Shown: piece by piece, positions 28,334 to 38,469 of the stretch | Layout of the letters: each line of letters begins with the position of its first letter | How positions within the stretch are numbered: the stretch's first letter is position 1 | Position numbers and translations under genes: made by a program | Notes under the pieces: model-generated | The model's database searches: none | Seen by the model: only the letters and a program-made list of their open reading frames with translations | Told to the model about the DNA's origin: nothing | Assembly: GCF_902859915.1 (NCBI RefSeq) | Contig: NZ_CADIKK010000008.1 | Coordinates: 157,041-221,040 of the forward strand | Direction: 5' to 3' | Length of the DNA stretch: 64,000 nucleotides | From: Paraburkholderia ultramafica | Lineage (GTDB): Bacteria; Pseudomonadota; Gammaproteobacteria; Burkholderiales; Burkholderiaceae

Positions 28334-29002
28334 TTGAACATTCCAGCTCATGCTCCACTGCATCTGCTGCACACGACCGCGGTCGGCACGCTCGCGACGC
28401 ACGCGCGCCAGCCAGAAGGCTTTCCCTATCCGTCGGTGCTGCCGTTCGCGCCGGACTCGCAGCATCGCCCGACGATCCTGGTGAGCCGGCTTGCCGAACA
28501 TACCCACAACCTGCACGCCGACCCGCGCGCCGGCTTTCTGGTAGTCGACGCCCCCGAGGGTGACGTGCTGAGCGGCCAGCGTGTCACGCTGCTGGGCACC
28601 TTTGAACCGGTCGACTCGACGCCCGAAGTCGTGCAGCGCTATTTGCGCTATCACCCGGACGCGGAACGCTACCTCGTGCTTGGCGACTTCACTTTCTGGG
28701 CAATGAGGCTCGAGCGGTTGCGGTATATCGGCGGCTTTGGCGCGATGGGCTGGCTGGGCGGCGCCGAACTCGATCCATTGCCGCCACTCGGCTTCGATGA
28801 AGAGAATGCGCTGATCGAAGAATTCAGCCGCTTTTCGGGGAGCAGCGGCGGCCGCGGATTTCAATTGCTCGGCATCGATCGATATGGCGCGGATCTGAAA
28901 CTGGCGGGTATGCGCAGCCGGTTCGCCTTCGACGACGCCAAGCTCAATACCGAAACCTTGCACGCGGCGCTCAAAGATTGCATCCAACGCCATGCTAATT
29001 AG
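28334..29002 (+). CDS. HugZ-like pyridoxamine-phosphate-oxidase-fold protein
   Basis: A 222-residue protein with an N-terminal FMN-binding split-barrel domain (LATHARQPEGFPYPSVLPFA, SRLAEHTHNL, AGFLVVD) and a C-terminal DUF2470-type domain (ALIEEFSRFSG...LLGIDRYGADL). Such proteins include HugZ, a haem-degrading protein, and the CREG family. No ATG exists near the family's N-terminus; TTG at 28334 is chosen because a GAGGTA site lies nine bases ahead. Cytoplasmic. Haem as a ligand is only inferred. Confidence 0.78.
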   Translation: MNIPAHAPLHLLHTTAVGTLATHARQPEGFPYPSVLPFAPDSQHRPTILVSRLAEHTHNLHADPRAGFLVVDAPEGDVLSGQRVTLLGTFEPVDSTPEVVQRYLRYHPDAERYLVLGDFTFWAMRLERLRYIGGFGAMGWLGGAELDPLPPLGFDEENALIEEFSRFSGSSGGRGFQLLGIDRYGADLKLAGMRSRFAFDDAKLNTETLHAALKDCIQRHAN

Positions 29003-29396
29003 CTTTATCGTCATTTCGGGGAAAACACTCATTGGCCAAAAGCAGCGCGGCGCACCCATCACAATATGCGCTGGCCGTTCATGCTAAAGCTCTCATGGCA
29101 TGAAATGTTTATGCTAAATCAGTATCTCAAATTTCATTTTTTGAGAATTAATCTCGTAAATGCGCGGGCCAACTGCGGTTTTCAGCGAAGTGCGAAATCA
29201 GGTATTTGAAAGGGTGTGGTGCAATGCAGTGCCGCGCCGAAATTTTTTGAAACGAATTTGAATTAATTTTTTGCGAGCGCTTTTGAGGTTTTTCTATTCT
29301 GTGTTAATCTCGCCATCAAATTCCGAGGCATGAACACCTTCAAAGGGCAAGCCGGCTTAAGACTGGCAGTCATTTATCCAAACCACAAGGGAACCT
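29003..29396. other. AT-rich promoter region of the H-NS family gene
   Basis: No gene. The stretch is strikingly AT-rich (29085-29320) against the chromosome, as expected for an autoregulated hns promoter. A -10-like TATTCTG lies around 29294. Confidence 0.5.
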
Positions 29397-29699
29397 ATGT
29401 CTTCCTACAAGGAACTACTCGCCCAACGCGAGAAGCTTGAACAACAGATCGAAGAAGCGAAGTCGCGCGAATACGCAGAAGTATTGAATGAAATCAAGCA
29501 GAAAATGGCCGACTACGGCATTTCGCTGACCGAACTCGGCGGTGGCCGCGCAGCCAAGGGCGTGAAAGCCGCCCGTCCGCGCGCAGGCGTCGCGCCGAAG
29601 TATCGCGACCCGGACAGCGGCAGCACGTGGTCGGGCCGTGGCAAGCCGCCGCGTTGGATCGCAGGGCTGGATCGCGAGAAATTTCTGATCCAGAAGTAA
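29397..29699 (+). CDS. H-NS family nucleoid-associated protein
   Basis: A 100-residue H-NS-like protein. The N-terminal part (residues 1-45) is a coiled coil for dimer formation (LAQREKLEQQIEEAKSREY), and a flexible Ala/Arg/Lys-rich linker follows. The C-terminal DNA-binding domain has the core YRDPDSGSTWSGRGKPPRW, with a GRGKPP hook matching the Q/RGR AT-hook-like loop that binds the minor groove of AT-rich DNA. It silences foreign AT-rich DNA and shapes the nucleoid. Short form, as is common in Burkholderiales. Ends in a terminator. Confidence 0.93.
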   Translation: MSSYKELLAQREKLEQQIEEAKSREYAEVLNEIKQKMADYGISLTELGGGRAAKGVKAARPRAGVAPKYRDPDSGSTWSGRGKPPRWIAGLDREKFLIQK

Positions 29700-29789
29700 T
29701 GCAGGCGGGCAGGAAGCGATGCTTCTGGCCGCAGGTAATACGAATTGCTTCAATCAGCTGCGCTTAGGGCGCGCTGTCGTAGCCAACGA

Positions 29790-29821
29790 AAACCGCGTAC
29801 CGTTCAGGGCGCGGTTTTTTG
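29790..29821 (+). terminator. Rho-independent terminator
   Basis: AACCGCG and CGCGGTT pair around a loop, followed by TTTTTT. About 90 bp past the H-NS stop. Confidence 0.82.
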
Positions 29822-29993
29822 TTGCGCCGCGCATAAGTGTGATTGTTTGTCGCACGCACTTCGCGCACTTGAAACGCGAATGCTTTTCGTTTAGATAAGC
29901 GGCTGATTTAAAAGGATTTTTTAAGCCTTTTTCAGCGCGCTTTGAAGTGCGCGGGTAGAATGTGGGGATTGAACTTTTCACCCCGTTTCTAAG

Positions 29994-31244
29994 ATGCCTT
30001 CCGCCGCCGCTGCCCAATCCGCAGAGAAACATCGTGTTGCGCGCAAAAGTACGTTTGTGAGTATTGCGCTCAATACGGTGTTGATGACACTGCAAATCGT
30101 CGTCGGGGTGTTTGCCCATTCGCAGGCACTGGTCGCCGACGGTATCCATTCCCTTGCCGATCTGATTTCCGATTTTGTCGTGCTGATTGCCAATCGGCAC
30201 AGCGGCGTGAAGCCCGATGCGGATCACAATTACGGGCATAGCCGTTATGAAACGGTGGCTTCACTATTTTTGGGAGCATTGCTGATTGCGGTCGGCGTAG
30301 GCATGTTGTGGCGCGCCGGGACGCGCCTCGCCGATTTGCAGAGCATTCCCGCCGTCCATGCGAGTGCGCTCGTAATCGCGGTGCTGGTACTGATTTCCAA
30401 AGAGAGTCTGTTTCGCTACATGCTGCGCGAAGCGCAGCGCGTGCGCTCAGCCATGTTGATTGCGAACGCGTGGCACGCGCGGTCTGATGCGGCGTCGTCA
30501 TTGGTGGTCGCGATCGGCATTGTCGGCAGTCTCGCCGGTGTGCGCCTGCTGGATCCGATCGCTGCGGCGATCGTCGGCTTTATGGTGGCGCGCATGGGCT
30601 GGATGTTCGGCTGGGACGCGCTGCAAGATCTGTCCGACCGCGCGCTCGACGAAGCCGCCTCCGCCGATGTGCGCGCGCTGCTGCTTGCGACACCCGGCGT
30701 GCGGGATGTGCACGAAATGCGCACGCGCAAGATGGGCGACTTCGCGCTCGTCGATGCGCATATCCTGGTCGATCCGCTGATCTCGGTGTCGGAGGGGCAT
30801 TACATCGCCGAATCGGCGCGCCTGCGCGTATTGAGCGACAACCGCGTGATCGACGCGCTGATCCATGTCGATCCGGAGAACGATGCGGTGGCGCATCCGC
30901 CCGTCGATCTGCCTGCCCGGGAGCGGGTCGTCGCGGAGGTCAACGCGTCGTTGGCGGCAGGCGGTATGAAGGCAGCGGCGGTCAACATTCACTACCTGAG
31001 CGCGGGGCTTGACGTGGAGGTGGTGTTGCCGGCCGTGTTTTCCCGTACTTTGGGCAGCGAGCGCGGTGCGTCGGCGTTGGGCCGTGTCGATCTGGGAGCG
31101 CTCAAGCGCCGCCTGGGCGCGCGCAAGGTCGATGTGCTGCAGGAATTGGATGCGTCTCCGGCCGAAACCGGTGCGATAACGGAGGCAAGAACCGGCGCGG
31201 CGGTCGATCAGGTCAAAGCCGCGGAACCATACGGCACCGCCTGA
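29994..31244 (+). CDS. Cation diffusion facilitator (CDF) metal transporter
   Basis: A 416-residue inner-membrane CDF protein. The transport-site motifs are DGIHSLADLISDF in TM2 and HARSDAASSLVV in TM5 (HxxxD). The usual cytoplasmic domain follows, with VRDVHEMRTRKMGDFALVDAHI. The protein is about 100 residues longer than a basic FieF/MamB-like CDF, with a second ferredoxin-like segment (ERVVAEVNASLAA...INIHYLSAGLDVEVVL in outline). It exports Zn, Fe, Mn or similar cations in exchange for protons; the metal cannot be named. Single gene. Confidence 0.88.
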   Translation: MPSAAAAQSAEKHRVARKSTFVSIALNTVLMTLQIVVGVFAHSQALVADGIHSLADLISDFVVLIANRHSGVKPDADHNYGHSRYETVASLFLGALLIAVGVGMLWRAGTRLADLQSIPAVHASALVIAVLVLISKESLFRYMLREAQRVRSAMLIANAWHARSDAASSLVVAIGIVGSLAGVRLLDPIAAAIVGFMVARMGWMFGWDALQDLSDRALDEAASADVRALLLATPGVRDVHEMRTRKMGDFALVDAHILVDPLISVSEGHYIAESARLRVLSDNRVIDALIHVDPENDAVAHPPVDLPARERVVAEVNASLAAGGMKAAAVNIHYLSAGLDVEVVLPAVFSRTLGSERGASALGRVDLGALKRRLGARKVDVLQELDASPAETGAITEARTGAAVDQVKAAEPYGTA

Positions 31245-31309
31245 TTGCTGCATCGATAAAACAGGAACCACGCCGCCCACTTGAGCTGCAGCTTCACCGC
31301 ATCAACCTG

Positions 31310-31768
31310 TCACAGCGGCAATTGCGTATCGAATTTGATCTCGCGCAGCACGACGCTCGTGCGCACTTGCGCGACCGCCGGAATCTTGAAGATACGTTCG
31401 TGCAGAAAACTATCGTACGCCTTGATGTCGGGCGCAACGATCTTGAGGATGTAATCGGATTCGCCAGTCGTGCTGTAGCACTCGGTGACTTCGGGGCAGG
31501 TGGCGATTTCCCGCTCGAACTGTTCGACGCCACCCTCGGTGTGGCGCGTCAGGTGAATATGCGCGAGCGCGCATACGTGCAGTCCGAGCTTTTCCCGATC
31601 GAGCAGCGCCGTGTAGCGCTGTATGACCCCCGATTGTTCCATGTCCTTGATGCGCCGCCAGCATGGCGTGCTCGACAGGCCGACCTGGTCGGAAATCTCT
31701 TGCACGGAGCGGCGCGCGTCGAGCTGCAGCAGGCGCAGGATTTTTTGTGAGAACGTATCGAGTGTCAA
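31310..31768 (-). CDS. Lrp/AsnC family transcriptional regulator
   Basis: A 152-residue Lrp-type regulator: N-terminal helix-turn-helix (LDARRSVQEISDQVGLSSTPCWRRIK, residues 17-42 in outline) and the C-terminal RAM/AsnC domain (CPEVTECYSTTGESDYILKIV) that binds amino acid effectors. The VGLSSTPCWRRIKDME block is typical of the LrpC/BkdR branch. The target is not adjacent: neighbours are a convergent CDF transporter and an exonuclease gene on the same strand, upstream of this gene. Confidence 0.92.
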   Translation of the reverse strand: MTLDTFSQKILRLLQLDARRSVQEISDQVGLSSTPCWRRIKDMEQSGVIQRYTALLDREKLGLHVCALAHIHLTRHTEGGVEQFEREIATCPEVTECYSTTGESDYILKIVAPDIKAYDSFLHERIFKIPAVAQVRTSVVLREIKFDTQLPL

Positions 31769-31858
31769 CTGCGCCTCCGTTTGCGTCGCCGTATCAACGC
31801 ATGGTAGAGGGCGCGAAAACGAAACGCAATGTAAAACGGCTTGGGCGAGGGAGATTGC

Positions 31859-32488
31859 CTAATTTGCTGGTTCCTCAGCGGCGTTTTGTCCTGAGTCGTC
31901 CCTATCTTTAGCGGCCGCGAGCAGGGCCGCCTGGCTCGCGCGCAGCTCCTTCAGCATGTTGCAGAAAAGCGCGCCTTGTTCGATCGCGTCGTCCAGCGCG
32001 ACATGCGTATGCGGATGATCGTCGAACCAGTGTTTCGGAAAGCGTGGCTTGATGTTCCTGCGGTACGGCAGGCCGGTCATCGCGAAGGCCAGCGTCTTGA
32101 TGTCGAGCGCCGACCAGGAAAACGGGCAGCGGCCGACAAACCGCATCATGTACCAGAACATATAGGTGAAATCGAAGCCGGCCGGCATCGCGACGAACAC
32201 CGGCTTGCCGGGCAGCGCCTCTACCCACTCGACATAGGCTGTCAGCGCGGCTTCGGGAGTCTGCAAGTCCTTGCGGCAGGCTGCCCAGGCGTCCGGCTGG
32301 GTCTTCCACCACGCTTCCTGCACGGGATGCGGCTTGGCCCCTTCGAGCAATTCGAGATTCGCCGAGAAGGTGGCGATCAGGCGCTTGTCCTCCGTGTACG
32401 CGGCGGACGCGAAACTGAGCATGGAATGCGGGCCGGGAATCGGGCCGTCCGCTTCCACATCGGTGCTGACATAGATTTCGCCGCTCAT
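31859..32488 (-). CDS. DEDDh-type exonuclease-like protein
   Basis: A 209-residue protein with exonuclease-fold motifs: TDVEADGP near residue 9 (D-x-E of motif I), [14 protein letters not shown] (motif II Asp), and [11 protein letters not shown] (H-x4-D of motif III). The substrate is unknown; relatives trim RNA or DNA 3' ends. The ATG overlaps the end of the MBL hydrolase gene by four bases (ATGA), so the two are translationally coupled. The C-terminal 25 residues are a charged Ala/Asp/Asn-rich tail. Confidence 0.75.
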   Translation of the reverse strand: MSGEIYVSTDVEADGPIPGPHSMLSFASAAYTEDKRLIATFSANLELLEGAKPHPVQEAWWKTQPDAWAACRKDLQTPEAALTAYVEWVEALPGKPVFVAMPAGFDFTYMFWYMMRFVGRCPFSWSALDIKTLAFAMTGLPYRRNIKPRFPKHWFDDHPHTHVALDDAIEQGALFCNMLKELRASQAALLAAAKDRDDSGQNAAEEPAN

Positions 32489-33129
32489 GCTTCCACCCCG
32501 TCGGCAACGTACGGGTTGGTGCGGCGTTCCGCGCCGAACGTCGAGGTGGGACCGTGGCCGGGCACGAAGGTGACGTCGTCGCCGAGCGGCCAGAGTCTTT
32601 CGCGGATCGAGCGCACCAGGTCCGCGTGATTGCCGCGCGGAAAATCCGTGCGGCCGATCGAACCGGCGAACAGCACGTCGCCCACCAGCGCGAGCCGATG
32701 CGCGCGGCTGAAAAACACCACATGGCCGGGCGTATGCCCCGGGCAGTGATAGACCTCGAGTATTTCGTCGCCGAACTGCACGGTGTCGCCGTTTTGCAGC
32801 CAGCGGTCCGGTTCGAATGCCTCGGCGGCCGGAAAGCCGAAGCGCGTGCTTTGACCCGGCAACGTGTCGAGCCAGAAACGCTCGTCGGGATGCGGGCCTT
32901 CGATCGGCACGCCGTAATGCGTGGCCAGCGTCTTCGCGCCGGCGCAATGATCGATGTGGCCGTGGGTCAGGAAAACCTTCTCAACCGTCACGTTCTGACG
33001 CGCGATTTCGCCCTGGATGATATCGAGATCGCCGCCCGGATCGACGACGGCCGCGCGTCCGGTCGCCTCGCAAACGAGCAGCGAGCTGTTCTGCTGGAAC
33101 GGCGTGACGGGGATCAAGGTGACTTTCAT
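32485..33129 (-). CDS. MBL-fold metallohydrolase (GloB/YcbL-like)
   Basis: A 214-residue metallo-beta-lactamase-fold protein. The dinuclear metal motif is [11 protein letters not shown] (about residue 56), with further ligands in [14 protein letters not shown] and [17 protein letters not shown]. This arrangement matches YcbL/glyoxalase II-like thioesterases, which hydrolyse S-lactoylglutathione or related thioesters. Full length, cytoplasmic. It is the first gene of a two-gene operon with the exonuclease-like gene. Confidence 0.9.
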   Translation of the reverse strand: MKVTLIPVTPFQQNSSLLVCEATGRAAVVDPGGDLDIIQGEIARQNVTVEKVFLTHGHIDHCAGAKTLATHYGVPIEGPHPDERFWLDTLPGQSTRFGFPAAEAFEPDRWLQNGDTVQFGDEILEVYHCPGHTPGHVVFFSRAHRLALVGDVLFAGSIGRTDFPRGNHADLVRSIRERLWPLGDDVTFVPGHGPTSTFGAERRTNPYVADGVEA

Positions 33130-33296
33130 GGATGACGGCGCCGCTAGAAAAACATTGATTGTACCGGCGTCTCGCCCGAGCTCGCCGAGGGCGCTGAAGC
33201 CCCGCTGCAGCAGGCTTTTGGGTGCTCACTTTTGCGGCAAACGTGAAAATTCGTCAAGGTTTTCAGGCGCTTGTCATCTCGAAATTTTCTTTTGGG

Positions 33297-33329
33297 TATA
33301 ATGCGCTCCATGCACAGGGAACTGTGCAT
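33297..33329 (+). promoter_or_regulatory. Candidate promoter with a perfect hairpin at the predicted transcript start
   Basis: A consensus -10 box TATAAT (33297-33302), preceded by GGG, is followed seven bases later by the perfect palindrome ATGCACAG GGAA CTGTGCAT (33310-33329). A TTGTCA lies upstream but at a 20-base spacing, so the -35 is uncertain. The transcript would begin with a GGAA tetraloop hairpin. See findings for the idea of a small RNA. Confidence 0.55.
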
Positions 33330-33764
33330 GCCACACGGCGATGCGTCCCCATCAAAAATGGGAACGCGGATTGCTATTCAAGTATGGGCTGTCGCGTTTG
33401 TCGACGGCCATCAAGTGTCGATGCGTTCGATGCACACGTCTTGCCCAGCCAGGCGCCACGCGCCTGCAACGGACTTAACTGCCGTGACGCTGGGTGGGGC
33501 CTACGCCGCCGTTCCTGTGCGCTGAGTTGCGCGCGCAAGAACGTGTTTGCCACGTTCGATGGCGGCATGTGGGGTCTGGTCAGGCTGCCGGGGACAGGTT
33601 GCGCCAGACGTGAAAATTAACCGTGCGGTAGCGGCTGATTGAGCCGCATCCGGGCTTTGACGTTCTGCGCTCGTCTGCGCGGCGCGTTGTCGTCCATTGC
33701 CGCCGGAGTCGCAGGCAACACGCTCAACTTTCGCGTGATGCGGCTCGACAATTTGCTACGTCTT
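33330..33764 (+). other. Leader or non-coding region before rlpA
   Basis: No gene is supported over about 430 bp. Short frames are open on the plus strand but resemble nothing and lack ribosome sites. It is either a long rlpA leader or an unrecognised RNA starting at the 33297 promoter. It does not match 6S, tmRNA or RNase P RNA core sequences as I remember them. Confidence 0.4.
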
Positions 33765-34367
33765 ATGAAAACTCGGTTAACCCGTGGTCTGGGGACTCTT
33801 TTTGCCTTTTTTGTGCTGGCCGGCTGTGCCACGCCGCCGGGCGCCAGCGACACGTCCGCGAACGACGTGCCGCGCAGCACGAAAAGTGCGCAAACAAAGG
33901 CTTTCGGACCGCAATCCTTCGGTAGCGCGCCGTCCACCGGCCCGACCACCCAAGGCACTCCGCTGGCCGACGCCAAGCCTCTGACGGACGACGGCGCGGA
34001 TGTGTCTGACTTTCATCAGACGGGTCGCGCATCGTGGTACGGCCGCTTCTTTCATGGCCGCCGTACCGCTAATGGCGAACGTTATGACATGCATGCGCTG
34101 ACGGCCGCGCATCGTACGTTGCCGCTCGGCTCGTATGTGCGCGTGACCAATCCGGCCACCTCGCGCTCGGTCGTCGTGCGTATCAACGACCGTGGTCCGT
34201 ACGCACGCGGTCGCGTGATCGATCTGTCGGCGGCGGCCGCATCTGCGCTCGACATGCGCCATCTCGGGACGGCGCGGGTCCAGATCGACGGTTTGACGCA
34301 GCAGCAAGCACGCGCCGAGATGAACGAAACGCTGGCGTCGAACTCGGGTTCGAGCGCCGACAAGTGA
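33765..34367 (+). CDS. rlpA: RlpA-like septal lytic transglycosylase lipoprotein
   Basis: A 200-residue lipoprotein. From MKTRLTRGLG the signal peptide ends in the lipobox VLAGC (Cys about residue 21). A Ser/Thr-rich linker leads to the double-psi beta-barrel domain with GRASWYGRFFHGRRTANGERYD, AAHRTLPLGSYVRVTN and the catalytic-Asp region RINDRGPYARGRVIDLS. RlpA cuts glycan strands lacking stem peptides during septation in the periplasm. No SPOR domain follows, unlike longer relatives. Earlier in-frame ATGs would break the signal peptide. A bidirectional terminator follows. Confidence 0.9.
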   Translation: MKTRLTRGLGTLFAFFVLAGCATPPGASDTSANDVPRSTKSAQTKAFGPQSFGSAPSTGPTTQGTPLADAKPLTDDGADVSDFHQTGRASWYGRFFHGRRTANGERYDMHALTAAHRTLPLGSYVRVTNPATSRSVVVRINDRGPYARGRVIDLSAAAASALDMRHLGTARVQIDGLTQQQARAEMNETLASNSGSSADK

Positions 34368-34450
34368 TGTAACGGCGGCGAGTGCGCATCAGGCGCGCTC
34401 GTGGCGCTGCGCACTACGGCGGCCATGCGCGCCGGGTCCGCAGAAAAACG

Positions 34451-34490
34451 AAGGGCCGCGGCAGTTTGAACTGCGCGGCCCTTTTTGCTT
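34451..34490. terminator. Bidirectional terminator between rlpA and rsmI
   Basis: AGGGCCGCGGCAG and CTGCGCGGCCCT pair around TTTGAA with T runs on both strands. It serves convergent rlpA (+) and rsmI (-). Confidence 0.88.
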
Positions 34491-34503
34491 TTATCCCTCT
34501 GTT

Positions 34504-35382
34504 CTACGCATCGTCCGCCTTCAGCGCCAACGCGCGCGCGTACAGCGCGTTGCGCGATACGCCGGTGATGGCCGCGGCTACTTTCGCCGCGCTGCTTACC
34601 GGCAACTCCTCCAGCAGGATGCCCAGCAACGCGTCGTGGTCGTGTTCGCCGGCGGCTTCCGGCGCCGCGCCTTGCACCACCAGCACGAATTCACCGCGTT
34701 GCCGGTTTGGATCGGCGGCGAGCCACGTTGGCCCTTCGGCCAGGGTGCCGCGATGCAGCGCTTCATGTAACTTCGTCAGTTCCCGCGCAATCAGCAGTTT
34801 GCGCTCGCCGCCGAACGCGTCGGCCAGTGCCTGCACCGTTTCGACGATCCGGTGCGGCGCTTCGTAGAACACCATCGCGTGCGGATGTTGCGCGAGCGAC
34901 TGCAACGTCGCGGCGCGGGCCTTTGCCTTCGGCGGCAGGAAGCCGAGGAACGAGAACGTCGCGACCCAGTCGCCGGCCGCGCTCAACGCGGTCGCGAGCG
35001 CGCTTGCGCCGGGTAACGGGATGACCGGAAAGCCAGCGTCGCGGACGGCGTCAACGAGTTTCGCGCCGGGGTCCGAGATGCCGGGCGTGCCCGCATCGGA
35101 CACGTAGGCTACGCGTTCGCCCGCTTGCAGATGCTCGATCAGGCGTAGCGCTGCGGCTCGCTCGTTGTGTTGATGGACGGCGACGAGCGGTTTCGAGATG
35201 CCATAGCGCGCAAGCAATTGACCCGTGTTGCGAGTGTCTTCGGCAGCGATGCGGTCCGCCAGTCCGAGCACATGCAGCGCGCGCAGCGTGACGTCGGCGA
35301 TGTTGCCGATCGGCGTGGCCACCACATACAGCGCGGCGGTGGGGTACTGCTGCCCTTGCGCGAGTTCGGAGAGAGGAGTCAT
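34504..35382 (-). CDS. rsmI: 16S rRNA (cytidine-1402-2'-O)-methyltransferase
   Basis: A 292-residue RsmI, full length. It starts [12 protein letters not shown] and has [20 protein letters not shown] (about residue 17), [26 protein letters not shown] and [10 protein letters not shown], all typical of the tetrapyrrole-methylase-fold rRNA enzyme. It methylates the ribose of C1402 in 16S rRNA. The start codon shares a CATG with the divergent yraN start, so the two genes diverge with overlapping first codons. Upstream in-frame sequence is unlike the family. Confidence 0.93.
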   Translation of the reverse strand: MTPLSELAQGQQYPTAALYVVATPIGNIADVTLRALHVLGLADRIAAEDTRNTGQLLARYGISKPLVAVHQHNERAAALRLIEHLQAGERVAYVSDAGTPGISDPGAKLVDAVRDAGFPVIPLPGASALATALSAAGDWVATFSFLGFLPPKAKARAATLQSLAQHPHAMVFYEAPHRIVETVQALADAFGGERKLLIARELTKLHEALHRGTLAEGPTWLAADPNRQRGEFVLVVQGAAPEAAGEHDHDALLGILLEELPVSSAAKVAAAITGVSRNALYARALALKADDA

Positions 35383-35821
35383 GAGACAGAAGACGCAAAC
35401 AGACGGAATGAGGCCGCCATTGTGCCACGCAGCGCCGCACAACTTTTCCGGGCCCGGCGGGTCCAAACTCGTCGGCGCGGCGTTCGAGGCGCGTGCGCGT
35501 GAATTTTTGCAGCGCCAGCGATTGCGATTCGTCGCGCACAATGTGTCGTGCCGGGGCGGCGAGATCGATCTCGTCATGCGCGATCGTGACGGCGCGCTGG
35601 TGTTCGTTGAAGTCCGCGCACGTGCGCAGCGTCACTACGGCGGCGCGGCGGCGAGCATCGGCTGGCAAAAGAAGCAGCGCATCGTGCGTGCGGCGCAGTA
35701 CTACCTGGCAACTCGCAGCCACGGTTCGCGGGATCAGCCCGCGTGCCGTTTCGACGTGATTGCCTTCGACGGCGGCAAGCTCGTCTGGTTGCGCGATGCG
35801 TTTCGCGCCGACGAAGTCTGA
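35381..35821 (+). CDS. yraN: UPF0102 (YraN) family nuclease-like protein
   Basis: A 146-residue UPF0102 protein. The core has [15 protein letters not shown] (about residue 27), [26 protein letters not shown] (the restriction-endonuclease-like E-x10-20-VEVR) and [18 protein letters not shown]. The residues suggest a Holliday-junction-resolvase-like fold, though the biological role is unclear. The start has GAGAGGAG six bases ahead. It sits between rsmI and diaA, the standard rsmI-yraN-diaA-BON order. Confidence 0.92.
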   Translation: MRQKTQTDGMRPPLCHAAPHNFSGPGGSKLVGAAFEARAREFLQRQRLRFVAHNVSCRGGEIDLVMRDRDGALVFVEVRARAQRHYGGAAASIGWQKKQRIVRAAQYYLATRSHGSRDQPACRFDVIAFDGGKLVWLRDAFRADEV

Positions 35822-35855
35822 CGCCATGCGCGGAGAACGCGTGTGAGTGCGATAA

Positions 35856-36626
<771 letters not shown>

Positions 36627-36652
36627 GACTGATTCCGAAGGAGAGCTAGTTG

Positions 36653-37444
36653 ATGAGCGTATTCCGCATCAAGACGACACTGGTGAGAACCGTGCTGGTG
36701 GTTGGGTTCGCGGCGGGGCTGTCCGCAACGTTGCAGGGATGCTTTCTCGCTGTCGCCGGCGCGGCGGGCGGCGGCGCGCTGGTGGCGACCGACCGGCGCA
36801 CGCTCGGCGCACAGACCGAAGATCGCGAGTTGCAGGTGAAGGCGCTGTCGCAGATCAGCCAGAATCTGCCGGACTCCGCGCACGTCAACGTGGCGGTGTT
36901 CAACCGCCGCGTATTGCTGACCGGCGAGGTGGCGGGGGAGGCGTCGAGGCAGCGCGCCGAGAGCATCGTGCGTGGCTTGAACAACGTCAATACGATCGTC
37001 AACGAACTGACGATCATGCCGGCCAGCTCGTTCTCGTCGCGCACCAACGACACCTATCTTGAAACGCGCGTGAAGACCGCGCTGATCGCCGAGAAGAACA
37101 TTTCGGCGAACAACTTCAAGGTGGTGGCCGAGCGGGGCTCGGTGTATCTGATGGGCCTCGTCACGATGGACGAAGGCAATCGCGGCGCCGACGTCGCGAG
37201 CCGCGTGCCGGGCGTGACGCAGGTCGTAAAGGTATTCCAGTACATTCAGCCGCAGGAAGCCCCGGCGGCAGCCACCGCAGCGGCCACGGCGCCGGTCGCC
37301 GCTTCGCAGCCGCAGGCTGGCGAGCCGACGGTCGGCGCGATTCCCGACTCGTCGGTGAGCGCGCGGCCGCTGGAACAGCAGGCGCCCGCGCCGGTCAGCA
37401 ATTCGAGCTCGGTGCGTCCGGGTAATCCGAAGGCGACGCCATGA
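36653..37444 (+). CDS. BON-domain lipoprotein (DolP/YraP-like)
   Basis: A 263-residue lipoprotein with signal peptide and lipobox LQGC (about Cys 29). Two BON domains follow (about 55-120, with HVNVAVFNRRVLLTGEV; and about 125-195, with NFKVVAERGSVYLMGLVT). The C-terminal 65 residues are a low-complexity Ala/Pro/Gln/Ser tail not found in E. coli DolP. DolP-type proteins bind anionic phospholipid and support outer-membrane integrity. A GGAGAG site precedes the ATG. It overlaps the cytochrome gene by four bases. Confidence 0.9.
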   Translation: MSVFRIKTTLVRTVLVVGFAAGLSATLQGCFLAVAGAAGGGALVATDRRTLGAQTEDRELQVKALSQISQNLPDSAHVNVAVFNRRVLLTGEVAGEASRQRAESIVRGLNNVNTIVNELTIMPASSFSSRTNDTYLETRVKTALIAEKNISANNFKVVAERGSVYLMGLVTMDEGNRGADVASRVPGVTQVVKVFQYIQPQEAPAAATAAATAPVAASQPQAGEPTVGAIPDSSVSARPLEQQAPAPVSNSSSVRPGNPKATP

Positions 37445-37791
37445 AGCGTGGCGTTGCTGTCGTTGTCACTGCGCTGATGCTCGGTGCGGTGGCGGGTGGT
37501 TTTGCGACGGCGGCGGGCGCCGCCGACGCGCCGCGCGGCCGGATGGTCGCCAATGCGAATGCGTGTATGGGATGTCATGCGGTGGACCGCAAACTGGTTG
37601 GCCCATCGTTTCAGCAGATCGCCGCGAAGTACAAGGGCGATGCGCAAGCGCCAGTGAATTTGGCGCGCAAGGTGAAGGAGGGCGGCTCCGGCGTGTGGGG
37701 CATGATTCCCATGCCAGCCCATCAATCGATGAGCGATGCGGACATCCGCGCAGTGGTGGATTGGGTGCTGGCGGGCGCGCCGTCGAAGTGA
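37441..37791 (+). CDS. Class I c-type cytochrome
   Basis: A 116-residue precursor with signal peptide (cleaved near AGAADAP). The haem motif is CMGCH (about residue 42) and the distal methionine ligand is in WGMIPMPAH (about 90), matching small cytochrome c551/c8-type electron carriers in the periplasm. It starts within the BON gene stop (ATGA overlap). No oxidase genes lie beside it. Confidence 0.92.
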   Translation: MKRGVAVVVTALMLGAVAGGFATAAGAADAPRGRMVANANACMGCHAVDRKLVGPSFQQIAAKYKGDAQAPVNLARKVKEGGSGVWGMIPMPAHQSMSDADIRAVVDWVLAGAPSK

Positions 37792-37856
37792 TGTTTTGCC
37801 ACCCCTCGGGGCTTGGCAAAAGGGAAAATGCGTGTGCTAGAATTGATTGGACGTTG

Positions 37857-37932
<76 letters not shown>

Positions 37933-37944
37933 AAAATCTCAATA

Positions 37945-37984
37945 AAAACAACGCACTACGTCTTGCGATGTAGTGCGTTGTTTT
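37945..37984 (+). terminator. Strong hairpin terminator after tRNA-Ala
   Basis: AAACAACGCACTAC and GTAGTGCGTTGTTT form a perfect 14-bp stem around ten bases, 13 bases after the tRNA; it ends in Ts. Confidence 0.85.
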
Positions 37985-38469
37985 GCATTCTGGCGCAGAC
38001 TTTTGCACACTGTGTGTGGCAAATTTGTGGCGAGTGTGGCGGCGATAATAGCCGGCATCTGCGCCACAATGCAGCTTTTTGCGTGTATCCTTGCGGGCAA
38101 TCACACTGGGGAAACGTAAGAAGATCCTCGGCACCATAATAAACGGCCAAGTTCGGTGGCAACCGGATTAGACCACCATAGCCGAGGGCGCGCACCGTCC
38201 AGTAACCACGAAGCAAAAGCGGATGTAGCTGAGTGCGAGAAAGGATGCCGATAGGCAATTGCCTTTGCGAGCGAGCCACCGGTCAGGATGAGGCCGGGTC
38301 CAATGTGCCGCGCTCCGGGGAGAGTGACAACCACTTAGGGGCACAACCCCGTCATGCTGGGTCTTTCACCGCTTGGCAGAGCCGGTGAAATATCGAAACC
38401 CCATGGCTGCCGCGGACTCATCCGGGCCTGTTCGGTTTTTACCGGGCTGGCACGGACGACTCACGCCCC
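37985..38469. other. Junction region between tRNA and island backbone
   Basis: No gene is supported. A minus-strand frame at 37956-38279 has some protein-like character (LLLRGYWTVRALGYGG) but crosses the terminator and has no ribosome site. No integrase fragment was recognised here, which is unusual next to a tRNA. Confidence 0.4.

Noticed and set aside
33330..33610. 6S RNA, tmRNA or RNase P RNA after the 33297 promoter
   Set aside because: Core sequences of these RNAs, as remembered, are not present.
37985..38469. Search for an integrase next to the tRNA
   Set aside because: Read on both strands; no tyrosine recombinase motif or fragment found.
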